The notes under the pieces are model-generated. The model did not search any database and had not been told where the DNA came from. It saw only the letters and a list, made by a program, of their open reading frames with translations. The position numbers and the translations under genes are program-made. Below are positions 16,098 to 25,988 of a stretch of DNA of 64,000 nucleotides, in pieces; position 1 is the stretch's first letter; each line of letters begins with the position of its first letter. The DNA comes from Clostridiales bacterium (GTDB lineage: Bacteria; Bacillota; Clostridia; Lachnospirales; Cellulosilyticaceae), in the NCBI GenBank assembly GCA_019418225.1, contig DYCF01000006.1, positions 19,189 through 83,188 on the forward strand. The letters are read 5' to 3'.

Positions 16098-16913
16098 TTA
16101 CATCCATTTCACTTCTGCTTCTTTACGTGGTGTAGTTCTCTGATATTTCACACCAGGGTATCCCATCACCATACATGTGACAATGTTTTCTCCTTCTCCA
16201 ACACCTAACATTGCTTTAAGTGCAGGATTTTTTTCTGCTGCTAATGTGAAGAAACCACTAAAGAATGTACCTAATCCAAGTGCATTTGTCATAAGTTCCA
16301 TATTTGAAGATGCAAGTGTTGCATTAATTACATGTGGTGATACAGTTAAAATAACCGCTGGCGCATTAAAGAATACTCTATCATTTTTAGAATCCGCTTT
16401 ATAAGCTTCATACATTTGTAGCCACATATGTGCATATCCTAGTAACTTAGGATCTGTATTTGGATCATTAATCATATGTGTTCCCATCGCCTTTAAGGTT
16501 TCAAATGTTGCTTCTCTTAACTGGTCAATCTTCTCTGTCACAACGATATATGAAACGTTTTGTGCATTTGTAGCTGTTTGTGTAAAGCGCCCTGCTTCAA
16601 TAATTTTTTCAATCTTCTCCTTTTCAACTGCCTGTGGTTTGAATTGACGTACTGAACGTCTAAATTTAATAGCATTCATTAGATGGTCAGCATCTAATCC
16701 AAATGTTTCCTTATCATATTTCTTAACTTCGCTCATATCATAATCTTTTGAAGCAATAGCCTCTACAGGACAGATTGCAATACAATGTCCGCAGTTAAAA
16801 CATCTTTCATTTTTAGGCGTTGCCTTTAAATCAATAAGTTCAATATCGCTTACTGGACAATCCTTCACACATAAACTACACCCTATACATTTATCATGGC
16901 TAATATTAATCAT
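16098..16913 (-). CDS. Ferredoxin-nitroreductase fusion (nitroreductase family protein with two [4Fe-4S] sites)
   Basis: The N-terminal ~60 residues carry two clusters, CIGCSLCVKDCP and CFNCGHCIAICP, each a bacterial [4Fe-4S] motif. A nitroreductase-fold FMN domain follows (RRSVRQFKPQAVEKEKIEKII is the family's FMN-phosphate region; GLGTFFSGFF and VTCMVMGYPGVKYQRTTPRK close it). Such proteins pass electrons from ferredoxin to flavin and reduce nitro, quinone or other small substrates in the cytoplasm of anaerobes. An ATG at 16961 is in frame, but AAAGGAG is spaced for the ATG at 16913. The gene is alone. Confidence 0.9.
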   Translation of the reverse strand: MINISHDKCIGCSLCVKDCPVSDIELIDLKATPKNERCFNCGHCIAICPVEAIASKDYDMSEVKKYDKETFGLDADHLMNAIKFRRSVRQFKPQAVEKEKIEKIIEAGRFTQTATNAQNVSYIVVTEKIDQLREATFETLKAMGTHMINDPNTDPKLLGYAHMWLQMYEAYKADSKNDRVFFNAPAVILTVSPHVINATLASSNMELMTNALGLGTFFSGFFTLAAEKNPALKAMLGVGEGENIVTCMVMGYPGVKYQRTTPRKEAEVKWM

Positions 16914-17175
16914 TACTTTTCTCCTTTTATATTGTCTTCTTAATGTATCTTTTATTTTCATCTATTTCTCATTTGATAATCTTCTTTTAAGCTCTCTTAT
17001 TCTAAAAAAATTTTCTAAGTCTACAAGTACGATTATTTTTAGTATATACTATGAAAAAAGATAGTATGTAAAGGAACTTATTCATGAGTAAAATTAAAAA
17101 AGAATATATTTAATGGCACTTTGCACTTTGTCTAAATCCTATGCTTCTAAAAATGAAATTACAATTAAAGGAAGG

Positions 17176-18420
17176 TTATAGTATTCTTAGCCGTTCTAGC
17201 TTTACTTTATAGCTATCTATTACAATAATTTTCTTGTCCCAATTGCTTTCTTTGTGCTTTGCCCCAGTGATGGGTCTGTTAAATCCATCGATATCGTTTT
17301 CGCCTTTTTCTGCCTGTGCTACTTCTTCCTTTTCTAAGTGTGTACAAACTACTATTAATAAGCTACACAGCTTACTTTGCGTTGCACCTACCAGCTTACC
17401 TTTAGCTTCTTCTAAGGTTTCATCTAAGCGCTGCACCCTGATAGCTACTGGTTTGTCCTGTATGTAGTATTTTAAAAACCCATCTATACCACGGCTTCGA
17501 TGGACTGGCATTGCATCTAATGCTTCTATATATTGCAGTACATCAGCTTCTTGTGATTTGTAGGCATTGCTACCCTTCTGTAAAATCCTTGACTGGGTTT
17601 TCACAAGACTTTCAAGGCGCTTCATACTTATTTCTACTGCTCTTTGTGCATAATCTATACCTATGAAGTCTCTATCTAACCTTTTAGCTGCAACGGCTGT
17701 TGTCCCTGACCCCATAAAAGGGTCTAGCACCCTGTCGCCTTCCTCAGTTACTAACTTAATAAGCCTTTCTAGTAATGCGACTGGTTTTTGAGTCGGATAA
17801 TCTACCCTTTCTCTTGCCCTTGGATTTAAAAAAGGAATTTCCCACACATCACCTAAGGGAACGCCTTTCTTAGGCTCACCCAATAAAACATTTCCTGCTG
17901 CGTCTTTTTTATAATTAACTTTTCCGATTTGGTCTCTTGTCCGCTTCTGTAATAACTGCTCCACATTGGTTCCTACAGCATATGCTGTGTATTGTGGGTA
18001 AAATTTAAAAGCCTCAGTCTTACTATAAAAATAAATCGTCTGATGGTTATTTTGTAATCCCTTCTTATGATTGGACCATCTTTTATAACACCAGATAATC
18101 TCATTTCGAAATTGCTCTGGGCCAAATATCTCATCTAAAAGTTGCCTCAAATCATGATTACTATTTTTGTCACAGTGTAAAAACAAACTACCGGTTTGCT
18201 TTAAAACACGATGACATTCTATAAGTCTTAGCCGTAAATAATCCACATAGGCCTTTTTATTTTCCCATTTATCCTCAAAAGTATAGACTTTTCCACTTTT
18301 TCTGTTAGTAAGTGCATGGGTACGTTGTGAAAAAAAAGGTGGATCTAAATAGACCATATCGACTGTTCCGGTCTTAATTTCCTGTAATCGATATAAGCAA
18401 TCTCCCCACAAAATTGCCAT
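17176..18420 (-). CDS. Orphan beta-class DNA methyltransferase with C-terminal nuclease-like extension
   Basis: Motif IV DPPF (residues 26-29) precedes the S-adenosylmethionine motif DPFMGSGTT (233-241), the beta-class order; DPPF usually indicates N6-adenine. Typical beta-class length is ~250-280, so residues ~280-414 are extra. That tail has GIDGFL (311-316) and VAIRVQR (326-331), recalling the GIDG...VQVK core of restriction-endonuclease-fold domains fused to related methyltransferases, but the catalytic lysine position is glutamine. The nuclease, if that is what it is, is probably inactive. No separate restriction gene is nearby, so this is a solitary methyltransferase. The target sequence is not predictable. 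Confidence 0.85.
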   Translation of the reverse strand: MAILWGDCLYRLQEIKTGTVDMVYLDPPFFSQRTHALTNRKSGKVYTFEDKWENKKAYVDYLRLRLIECHRVLKQTGSLFLHCDKNSNHDLRQLLDEIFGPEQFRNEIIWCYKRWSNHKKGLQNNHQTIYFYSKTEAFKFYPQYTAYAVGTNVEQLLQKRTRDQIGKVNYKKDAAGNVLLGEPKKGVPLGDVWEIPFLNPRARERVDYPTQKPVALLERLIKLVTEEGDRVLDPFMGSGTTAVAAKRLDRDFIGIDYAQRAVEISMKRLESLVKTQSRILQKGSNAYKSQEADVLQYIEALDAMPVHRSRGIDGFLKYYIQDKPVAIRVQRLDETLEEAKGKLVGATQSKLCSLLIVVCTHLEKEEVAQAEKGENDIDGFNRPITGAKHKESNWDKKIIVIDSYKVKLERLRIL

Positions 18421-18650
18421 GCGCCTAGCCCTCCCTAGCTTTCCCCGTGTAATGTTTTCTCATTACCGCAGCCTAGCCTGTATTATCGTGAATTCCACCC
18501 TTTATTATTAGTTTATTCACAAGAAAGCCTTTTTACGCCTATATTTTTGTTGTTCTTAGTCCTTTTTTATCTTTCTTTCAATCGCTTATACCCTTAGTCC
18601 TTCATCTTATTAATATAACTTATAGCATAACTTTTCTCATTTCCTTTCTC

Positions 18651-18708
18651 TATAGATTTCACATTTATAAGTTTTAGTTATTCATGATTTTTACTTAATT
18701 TCTCTATA
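18651..18708 (+). repeat. Internally deleted 58-bp copy of the two-hairpin element
   Basis: It keeps the left end (TATAGATTTCACATTTATAA and TTAGTTATTCATGATTTTTA) and the right terminus TTTCTCTATA, but lacks most of the second hairpin. It lies 115 bp upstream of the ECF S-component start. The remaining ~340 bp of this intergenic stretch (18421-18822) shows nothing else I recognise. Confidence 0.7.
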
Positions 18709-18822
18709 CAAGTGTATCGTTACGATTTAACAAAAGTTATTTTTAGTATTTTCTTTATATTCCCCTTTATATATACTATAAGCAAACTTAATCAACACAC
18801 TTTATATAAGGAGGCTTTATAT

Positions 18823-19602
18823 ATGACTACAAAAAGTTTACAACGTTCTCAAATTACATTACGTACACTTATACTTATTGGCTTATTTTCTGCCATCTGT
18901 TACGTATCACTTTACTTTAAAATTCCTATTCCTTCACCTGTAGGAAAACCATTCTTACATATGGGGAATATGTTCGTTATTTTAGCAGGATTACTTTTCA
19001 CTGGCCCTATTGGTGGGGCTGCTGGTGCAATCGGTATGGGACTCTTTGATGCATTAAATGGTTATGCGGACAGTGTCCCTAAAACGATTATTCTAAAATT
19101 CGGCATCGGCCTTTTCGTAGGATTAGTTGCTGCTAAAGGCAACAAAAAAGATGCCAAATCACCGCTTAAATGGGTTGGCATCTCTGCTGGCATTTTAATC
19201 ATAGGTGGCCTTATCCTCATGGCACTTGCCCTTACAAAAGGACATGAAATCGCCATTGCTGGCATTGAAAAAACATTAGTACTTAATCCTGTTCTTTACA
19301 TCTTTGCACTTATTTTAGGTGTAGGCCTTGCAGTCGTTTGTATCGTAGGCCGCAAAATTTCTATTAAAATGCAATATGCTATTCTAGGTGCTGTAGTCGG
19401 TATTGCCTTCAACCTTGTAGGTGAATTTGTATTTGGTGCAATCAAACTCTTACTTGCAGGCAGTGCTTTTTCACCCGCTATTATCAGTTCTGCAGTAAGC
19501 TTACCCGCTACACTTATTAATGGATCATTTTCTATTGTAGTGGCGCTGATTTTATACACACCACTTAATAAAGTAATTCAAAAATCAGGTTTCAAATTCT
19601 AA
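18823..19602 (+). CDS. ECF-type vitamin transporter, substrate-binding S component
   Basis: From the ATG behind AAGGAGG the protein has 259 residues; a longer frame from 18712 lacks a ribosome site. It has about six membrane helices with the S-component pattern: an N-terminal TLRTLILIGLFSAICYVSLYFKIPIP helix, then HMGNMFVILAGLLFTGPIGGAAGAIGMGLFDALNGY, similar to the PF07155 riboflavin-type group. S components bind a vitamin or metal and dock on a shared EcfAA'T energising module, absent here and presumably encoded elsewhere. Substrate unknown. A ~40-residue insertion with an extra helix is somewhat longer than usual. Confidence 0.85.
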   Translation: MTTKSLQRSQITLRTLILIGLFSAICYVSLYFKIPIPSPVGKPFLHMGNMFVILAGLLFTGPIGGAAGAIGMGLFDALNGYADSVPKTIILKFGIGLFVGLVAAKGNKKDAKSPLKWVGISAGILIIGGLILMALALTKGHEIAIAGIEKTLVLNPVLYIFALILGVGLAVVCIVGRKISIKMQYAILGAVVGIAFNLVGEFVFGAIKLLLAGSAFSPAIISSAVSLPATLINGSFSIVVALILYTPLNKVIQKSGFKF

Positions 19603-19607
19603 ATAAA

Positions 19608-19655
19608 AATAGAGATAATCCCTATAAATATTGCTATTTAGTGATTATCTCTATT
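19608..19655. terminator. Bidirectional intrinsic terminator
   Basis: AATAGAGATAATC pairs with GATTATCTCTATT; T-rich on the plus side and A-rich on the minus. It serves the convergent ECF and SLH genes. Confidence 0.8.
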
Positions 19656-19662
19656 CCTACTT

Positions 19663-20895
19663 TTATTTTTTTAATGTAAATACACGGTCTAACATAACTG
19701 CCACTTGTGCACGGCTTGTTGAATTTTTTGGTGCAAAACTGCCATCTGGCTGACCACTTATAATTCCCATTTTCACAAGATTTTGTACAGCTTCTTTCGC
19801 GTAATTACTGATTGCATCCTGATCTGTGAACATCATACCTGATGGATTAACTTCACTGATATTCATATTAAGTACAGTAATTGTACGATAAAGCATGGCG
19901 CTGATTTCTTCATTTGTGATTGGTGCATTTACACCGAATGTTCCATCTGCGCGTCCTGATGTAATCCCTGCATGATAAAGTGCTAAAATGCTATCTGTAT
20001 ACCACTTGTCTGCTGCTACATCTTTGAATGGATTAACTTCGCTAACCTTATCAAGGCTAAAGGCCCTCGCTAAAAGTGTCGCAAATTCACCTCTTGTAAT
20101 AGATGCATTTGGCTTAAAGCTGCCATCAGCATACCCTTTAATAATTCCTTTGCTTGCCATATTCATAATGGCTGACTTCGCCCAGTGATTTTCTAAATCT
20201 GTAAAGTTTACATCATTACTACTATCTTGTGTATCATCAGCATTGCCATTATTATTGTCAGTATTTGTATTCTCATTATTGACACCATTATTATTTGTAG
20301 TACCGTTATTTCCTGTACTATTATTTGAGCTGTCGCTTTCCTCTTCATCACTGCTGTTATTATTGCCAGCATTGGTGTCTTCGCTTGGTTTATAAGCTGT
20401 TTCTGTATAAATCAGCTCTGCTTGCTCATAATTTTTTGTAATATAGCCCTTTTCAATCACCTTAACTGAAGTCTTATCTTCATCTAAAGTTAATTTTCCA
20501 CTTGTCTGTAAGCTTAAACTTAAAGCTGAAAGCTTCCCCTCACTTGTTACAAATGGTACTGATTTATCCTCTGAAACAACATAAAAGCTTAATTTTTCTT
20601 TGTCATCTTCTTGGGTTAGAAGCTGATAAGTTGTATAACTATTTTCTACTTTTGAGTTAAGCTGAAGTACCCCTTTAATATCATCAGCCACAATGCTTAC
20701 TTCTAAAGCAATCACTTCATCCCCTAAGTTTTTCATACCAAGGTCTATATTTACCTGATTGCCGCTTACTTGCTGGTGATGAAAGGTAACTTGCGGCGCA
20801 GCTACTTGAGCTGTACTAGCTTGTACTAAATTTGCACAAGCTAGCACACTCATAACTGCTATCCCCCCTAAACATTTATTCTTAAATTTTCTCAT
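19663..20895 (-). CDS. S-layer-anchored protein with cohesin-like domain and three SLH repeats
   Basis: 410 residues. A signal peptide (residues 1-26) is followed by a beta-sandwich domain (~30-165) that looks cohesin-like: a start resembling NVQVNIDLGMKNLGDEVIALEVSI and a later SFYVVSEDKSVPFVTSEGKLSALSLSL strand pair. An Asn/Ser/Thr linker (~170-225) leads to three SLH domains at ~232-285, ~295-350 and ~355-408, which bind secondary cell-wall polymer. It begins 63 bp after the dockerin-bearing M60 peptidase gene on the same strand, so the two are probably one operon. The inferred role is a wall anchor that may hold a dockerin protein. Cohesin assignment is by pattern only. Confidence 0.8.
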   Translation of the reverse strand: MRKFKNKCLGGIAVMSVLACANLVQASTAQVAAPQVTFHHQQVSGNQVNIDLGMKNLGDEVIALEVSIVADDIKGVLQLNSKVENSYTTYQLLTQEDDKEKLSFYVVSEDKSVPFVTSEGKLSALSLSLQTSGKLTLDEDKTSVKVIEKGYITKNYEQAELIYTETAYKPSEDTNAGNNNSSDEEESDSSNNSTGNNGTTNNNGVNNENTNTDNNNGNADDTQDSSNDVNFTDLENHWAKSAIMNMASKGIIKGYADGSFKPNASITRGEFATLLARAFSLDKVSEVNPFKDVAADKWYTDSILALYHAGITSGRADGTFGVNAPITNEEISAMLYRTITVLNMNISEVNPSGMMFTDQDAISNYAKEAVQNLVKMGIISGQPDGSFAPKNSTSRAQVAVMLDRVFTLKK

Positions 20896-20958
20896 TGTAA
20901 GTCTCCGTTTGTACTGTCATCATTTATGTGTAAATCTTAATTTATGTATAAGTCTTAA

Positions 20959-23900
20959 TTAATCTTGTGTAAATTCAATGATAGGCATATCTTCTTTCGA
21001 AGGTACAATTTGCCATTTTGTATCACTTACAAGTCTGCCACCCTCTACACTTGTTCCCGCATCTGTTCTAAACATATTTGCTTTGATTTGAGCTGGAAGT
21101 GTTTGTGCTTTTGGTACGAAGATCCAGATACCATTTCCTACCTTTGAAACTTCCTCATCTTCTGGAAGTTCAGCAAGCATGTATAACTCGCCTTCTACTG
21201 CTTCTACATTTGTTTTATTGTCATAACCTGGTCGTTCTGCTACGTCAAAATCTTTCTCATTGACATATTCAGCAGATAAAACGATTTTACTATAAACTGG
21301 GTGACCACGGTATGTTCCCATCACTACTAATGTACCTTCTTCAATAGTGCCACTGCCGAAATCATAGTCATGACCAAGGAAACCAATGGCATCTTCTATG
21401 AAGTAAACGCCATCGCCAGGGTAAGCTAAAACGTCAATTTGCGCATCACTAAGGTCCTCAATTGCTTCGCTTGTAATACGGATGTACATGGCATCATAAG
21501 TCCAAATGCGGTCATCTTCTTCACCCATTCCTGGTTTATTGAAGTAAATAAGTGTTGTACCTTCTTTTAGCTGACTTTGTTTTGCCTGTGCCCAATCTTC
21601 GCCATTTTGGCTCACTTCTACTGTATAATCTGTCCCTACACCTGAAGTAACATCTGTAAATTTAAGCCCTACTACCTCTGGTGCTGCTGGTAATACAATT
21701 TGCAAACTTGAAGCTGTTGTACGTTCAATAGTGTACTCAGATTTAGCAAGCGTTCCTTCTGCTGCAATATACACTTCTTCTGTATACGCTTTATCTGTTG
21801 TATTTAATAACTTATCATAAGCTACAACGCTATATGTATGTGTCACATTGTTAGCTGAGATTTCATCTACATAAGTGCTTTCTGTTGTAAAGGCAATTAA
21901 CTCACCATCTCTATAGATTTCATAACCTAAAATATCTTCATCTTCAATGTCGCTTGTCATTGTAAGTGTCACTACTTTATCATTTGCATCTTCACCGATT
22001 GCAGCATCAACGCTTACTGTACTGCCTTCTGCCATGCCTGCTTTGCCTTCTAAACGATAACGCATTGCTTCATCATTTAAATAATAAAGAGCACGTGTTT
22101 CTTTTTCATACTTACTTGTATAAGTATAAGTCTCATCTGAAATATGTAAGCCCCATCTTTCAAAGAATGGTGTTAAGTCCTTCTGAGCTGCATCACTTGC
22201 TAAACGGATAAAGTAATTTTGTACATCTAAACCTTGTAAATTGAGGTCTCTAGATAAACGGTGAAGTGTTGGATAGAAGTCTCCTGCCTCAACACTTGTG
22301 TTACTGTCATCATAAGCTAAATGAAGTTGCCAGAACATCCCTAAGTTGACGAATACATTACTTGCAAAACCTGTATTTTTTGAAACAACCTTTTTATAAA
22401 CATCTGTGTAAATATCTGAGGTTTCAAGTCTAGATTTGCCACCATTAATTGTCTGTGCAAAGAGTGCAAAGATATTATTAGTAGTTTCACCTACGATGAA
22501 TTTACTATCATTGATAATATGGCCGATTTCATGGTTAATTCCCCAACCAAAGTAACCAGATTCTGCGCTACGGTCGCCTTTTACTAAAGCGGCACCTGAG
22601 CTATATTGAATCCCAATGTGGTCACCTGCTGCATACATAAATACCCCATTATTCATAGGCATATAACGTACATTCATACGTGTTAATGGATAGCGATGTT
22701 TTGCTTCTGTAGCCTCTTCTGTTAGGCCTAAAATATCATAGTGCAGTTTCATATTAGCATCCCATGTCATTAAGCTTTCATATAAACGCTCTGCTTGGGC
22801 TGCTAAATCTCCTTCAATACCACTTGTAAGTCCGTTGTACACCTCTTCAGCTGGTAATGAAAGTAATACTTTATCTGTACCAAGCTCTGTACTATTAGCT
22901 GGATTTTTTGTTTTATTACTTAAGTCTAATGTTGCCACATACGCTGTAAGTTCTCTTACATAAGCTGTCACTGCCGCTTTTACAGTAGCTTCATCTTCTA
23001 GACTTGTAAGCTCTAATGTTGGTATTTTCTTAGCATGAACGATACGTACTGTTGTCGCATCTTGCTCATTACCTGTATATCTTAAGTAAAGCGGACCACC
23101 CTTATCGCCATTATAGTGTACAAGCTGTGGCACCTGAATTACATTTCTGCCTTGTTTTAAACTAATGGTTTTAGACCATGTCCCATCTCCATAGAACTGC
23201 GATACCACAAGTTCTGGCATACTGCCGCCTGCTGGGGCGTCTACGTAAACTAAAATTTCATCATTTGCATAAGCCATAACCCCTGCTGCCTGAAGATCAC
23301 TTAATCCACCTGCTGCGAAGTTCTGACTTTGTGCTGTTGCCTTTTGTCTTATTTGAACAACTTCTACCATTTCTCCTAAGTTAGAAGGTGTCCCTGCTGT
23401 TAATATTTCTTTAGCAGCTACTAACTCTTCTCTTAAAATTGCTTTATCTACCCAAAGCACTGCACCTTCAAGGGCATCTAACTGTGCAATTAAACTCTCA
23501 ATTTCCTCTACTGTGACACCTTCTTTAACTGCTGTAAATGTGCCATTCGCAAAGATATTTTCAATGCGTTCAATCATATCTTGGTACTCATAGAACATGA
23601 CTTCTGAGAGACTCATGTTTCCAGCACCGTCCCATTCAAATAATTGCACTTCAATTTTAGCAACCTTTGTTTTTTCAAATGGTAAAATCATAAGACCATC
23701 TTTACCGATGTTTGGAATCTTAGTACGTGAAATCACTGTCTTTGGCTCACTATCTAAAGTTTCCCATATCTTAATGAGATAATCATTTGGATAATGCCAG
23801 TATTTACGTGTTCCCTCATAGCGGTCTAAATCGCTATCAAGTCTTGGTACAACTGCCACATAATCCATTTCATAGCTATCATCAAATGTCGCACTAAAGC

Positions 23901-25695
23901 CTCTTGTTCTTTGATATGTTGCTGCTGTCCAGTGTGTATTAAAATCACCATCTATGATATTTGTAATATTGAAGCCTTCTGGATAGAACTTCATATCTAC
24001 ATTATTATTATCTAAAAGTGTAATCTCTGTAATATGGCTATTATCAATACGTCCTACAGTTGGTATTTCTGGAATAATAATTTCTTCTGCTACTGGTACC
24101 GCTTTTACAACAGCTGATGGACTACTTTCGCCTGCATTATTTGTAGCTGTTACATAAATCATATACTCTGTATCATTTTCTAGATTTTTGAGCATCGCAC
24201 CTGATTTTACATCCTCAACCTTTGTATACTCGCGGTCTGTTACCTTTTTATAATAAAGGTTGGCACCTGTCGCCTCTTTACCTATTCTAAAGCTTACTTT
24301 AATTGCTTTATCAAAGCTGCCCACATTTACCTCTGTTGGCGCCGATGGCTTTTGCTGTGGCTCTGGTGTTAATGTTATTTCATTTGAAAGTGGTCCTTCC
24401 CAATCACCATTTACAGCTTGTACTGCAAAGTAATATGGTGTAAAGTTCTCAAGGCCTTCAATCGTAATGTTATTAGTTCCTGTATAATGTGTTTCTTCAT
24501 ATACACCAGGTTCTGTGCCATAATGCACCTTATAACCTGTAACATTAGAAGTTTGATTCCAGCTTAGGGAAACGCCTTTATCCTGCGCCTTACCTGTAAA
24601 GCCTTTGATTAACCCTAACTCTTGATTGATAGCATTATCCACTACATCTTCTAAAAATTCAATTTTAGAAATCGATGCTAAAAGACCATTTTCTTTACTT
24701 GTTTCTGTTACTTCAATTGTTAATTTTTGAATAGGTACTTGTTTACCTAAATTAATCTTAACAACTTTATTGGCACTGCTACGGCCTGTTCTAGCTGCTA
24801 AAGCATATGTTTCTACTGAAGTAAAAGCTTGTCTTACTATTTCACCATTTGTATCCTCATACACCACATAACCTGCTGTCGGTGCACTCTCTGCTGGTGC
24901 TGTAATAGAAATCTCTGAAACATTCATTTTTTCTGTGAAGCTTACCGGAATCTTAATAGGTGCTTCCTCTGTAATCGGCACACTATTATACAGCTCTACT
25001 GTCGTTGTATCATCTCCATCAAATAAACTGTGGATTTCCCCTGATACAGTCACATTGCTACCGTTTACATCCTTAAATTCTACTTCTACTGCTGCTTCAT
25101 CTAAAACCTTGGATAAAATCATCTTTGTATTATAAATAGAAGCTTCTCCTGTAGCTGTTTGACTCCAGTAAAGCTGTGCTAAATCTTCTACATCGACAAC
25201 CTTATCACCATTTAAGTCATAGCTTAAATCACTTGTACCTAATGCCGCTTCTAACTGCGTCAAATCAATATGATCGATTTTACCATCACTATTTACATCC
25301 CCTACTGTAAATGTGTTGTTCCCTGCATTAACGACTAAGTGTTTCTCTGTTTTCACAAGTTCAATGTCCTCTGAAGTATAAGTTTTATACCCCTCTCCCA
25401 TTAAGCGAACTTGATATGTCCCCAGTGGTAAGTCCTCAAATACCACATAGCTGCTATCCCCTTCAGCTGCTCTTACCTGACTATTAAGTGGCATCTCCTG
25501 AACAACCTTACCATCCTTTAAAAGCACCGCCTTTAAACCTAATCCACTATAATCAACGATAGGATAGTCCAAGTTTAACGTTACTTCTAAGTTTCCTTTA
25601 CCGCTTATGCCTTCACTTGTTGCTGCAAATGTTGTTGCCGGTAATTGTGAAAGCAGTAAGCTACATGCTAATACATATGCTAGTCTCTTTTTCAA
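20959..25695 (-). CDS. Secreted M60-family (gluzincin) metallopeptidase with dockerin, FN3 and F5/8-type domains
   Basis: 1578 residues. In order: signal peptide (1-25); a small beta domain (~33-115); a type I dockerin with two calcium loops, DVNSDGKIDHIDL and DLNGDKVVDVEDL (~130-180); a discoidin-like region (~200-350); two FN3 domains (~365-445, ~450-535); an F5/8-type C domain (~555-705); a helical linker; and the M60 catalytic region (~780-1180) with HEIGH near 1055 and the glutamate in GETTNN about ten residues later. C-terminal beta domains follow. M60 enzymes cleave mucin-type or other glycoproteins outside the cell, zinc-dependently. The N-terminal dockerin should bind a cohesin, and a cohesin-like SLH protein is encoded next. 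Substrate is inferred. Confidence 0.92.
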   Translation of the reverse strand: MKKRLAYVLACSLLLSQLPATTFAATSEGISGKGNLEVTLNLDYPIVDYSGLGLKAVLLKDGKVVQEMPLNSQVRAAEGDSSYVVFEDLPLGTYQVRLMGEGYKTYTSEDIELVKTEKHLVVNAGNNTFTVGDVNSDGKIDHIDLTQLEAALGTSDLSYDLNGDKVVDVEDLAQLYWSQTATGEASIYNTKMILSKVLDEAAVEVEFKDVNGSNVTVSGEIHSLFDGDDTTTVELYNSVPITEEAPIKIPVSFTEKMNVSEISITAPAESAPTAGYVVYEDTNGEIVRQAFTSVETYALAARTGRSSANKVVKINLGKQVPIQKLTIEVTETSKENGLLASISKIEFLEDVVDNAINQELGLIKGFTGKAQDKGVSLSWNQTSNVTGYKVHYGTEPGVYEETHYTGTNNITIEGLENFTPYYFAVQAVNGDWEGPLSNEITLTPEPQQKPSAPTEVNVGSFDKAIKVSFRIGKEATGANLYYKKVTDREYTKVEDVKSGAMLKNLENDTEYMIYVTATNNAGESSPSAVVKAVPVAEEIIIPEIPTVGRIDNSHITEITLLDNNNVDMKFYPEGFNITNIIDGDFNTHWTAATYQRTRGFSATFDDSYEMDYVAVVPRLDSDLDRYEGTRKYWHYPNDYLIKIWETLDSEPKTVISRTKIPNIGKDGLMILPFEKTKVAKIEVQLFEWDGAGNMSLSEVMFYEYQDMIERIENIFANGTFTAVKEGVTVEEIESLIAQLDALEGAVLWVDKAILREELVAAKEILTAGTPSNLGEMVEVVQIRQKATAQSQNFAAGGLSDLQAAGVMAYANDEILVYVDAPAGGSMPELVVSQFYGDGTWSKTISLKQGRNVIQVPQLVHYNGDKGGPLYLRYTGNEQDATTVRIVHAKKIPTLELTSLEDEATVKAAVTAYVRELTAYVATLDLSNKTKNPANSTELGTDKVLLSLPAEEVYNGLTSGIEGDLAAQAERLYESLMTWDANMKLHYDILGLTEEATEAKHRYPLTRMNVRYMPMNNGVFMYAAGDHIGIQYSSGAALVKGDRSAESGYFGWGINHEIGHIINDSKFIVGETTNNIFALFAQTINGGKSRLETSDIYTDVYKKVVSKNTGFASNVFVNLGMFWQLHLAYDDSNTSVEAGDFYPTLHRLSRDLNLQGLDVQNYFIRLASDAAQKDLTPFFERWGLHISDETYTYTSKYEKETRALYYLNDEAMRYRLEGKAGMAEGSTVSVDAAIGEDANDKVVTLTMTSDIEDEDILGYEIYRDGELIAFTTESTYVDEISANNVTHTYSVVAYDKLLNTTDKAYTEEVYIAAEGTLAKSEYTIERTTASSLQIVLPAAPEVVGLKFTDVTSGVGTDYTVEVSQNGEDWAQAKQSQLKEGTTLIYFNKPGMGEEDDRIWTYDAMYIRITSEAIEDLSDAQIDVLAYPGDGVYFIEDAIGFLGHDYDFGSGTIEEGTLVVMGTYRGHPVYSKIVLSAEYVNEKDFDVAERPGYDNKTNVEAVEGELYMLAELPEDEEVSKVGNGIWIFVPKAQTLPAQIKANMFRTDAGTSVEGGRLVSDTKWQIVPSKEDMPIIEFTQD

Positions 25696-25852
25696 ACTTT
25701 ATTTCTCCTCTCCTTCCCCATTACATTATACTTCGGCATATGTCATCTTACAAATTATGTAAAATTCCACTTTTTTATCAATTAATTATTATTTGTTATT
25801 ATTTAACTCTACTCTATATTTTAAAAATAGTATAACTCCCCACAAAAAATAG

Positions 25853-25952
25853 ATACTGTTCTATAAAAAGTAGATTCCCTTTCATAAAAGGGTAAATACC
25901 ATTCTATAAAGGGTAGATAACATTGCATAAAAGGTAAATACTATTCCATAAA
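25853..25952. repeat. Tandem ~22-bp repeat, about 4.5 units
   Basis: Units of the form TTCTATAAAGGGTAGATAACA recur with variation (CTATAAAAAG, CATAAAAGGG, CTATAAAGGG, CATAAAAGGT, CATAAAA). It lies upstream of the M60 peptidase gene and may affect its promoter. There are no spacers, so it is not a CRISPR. Confidence 0.7.
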
Positions 25953-25978
25953 AAAAGAGGTGCTGCAGCACCCCTTCT
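25950..25978 (-). terminator. Intrinsic terminator after the DUF2871 gene
   Basis: The GGTGCTGCAGCACC self-complementary stem is followed by TCTTTTTTT on the minus strand. Confidence 0.85.
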
Positions 25979-25988
25979 TTAATATCAT

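Noticed and set aside
17084..17113. 9-codon ORF with AAAGGA ribosome site
   Set aside because: Too short, with no downstream gene on that strand for which it could be a leader.
25853..25952. Possible CRISPR array
   Set aside because: Units follow each other directly, without unique spacers, and no cas genes are present.
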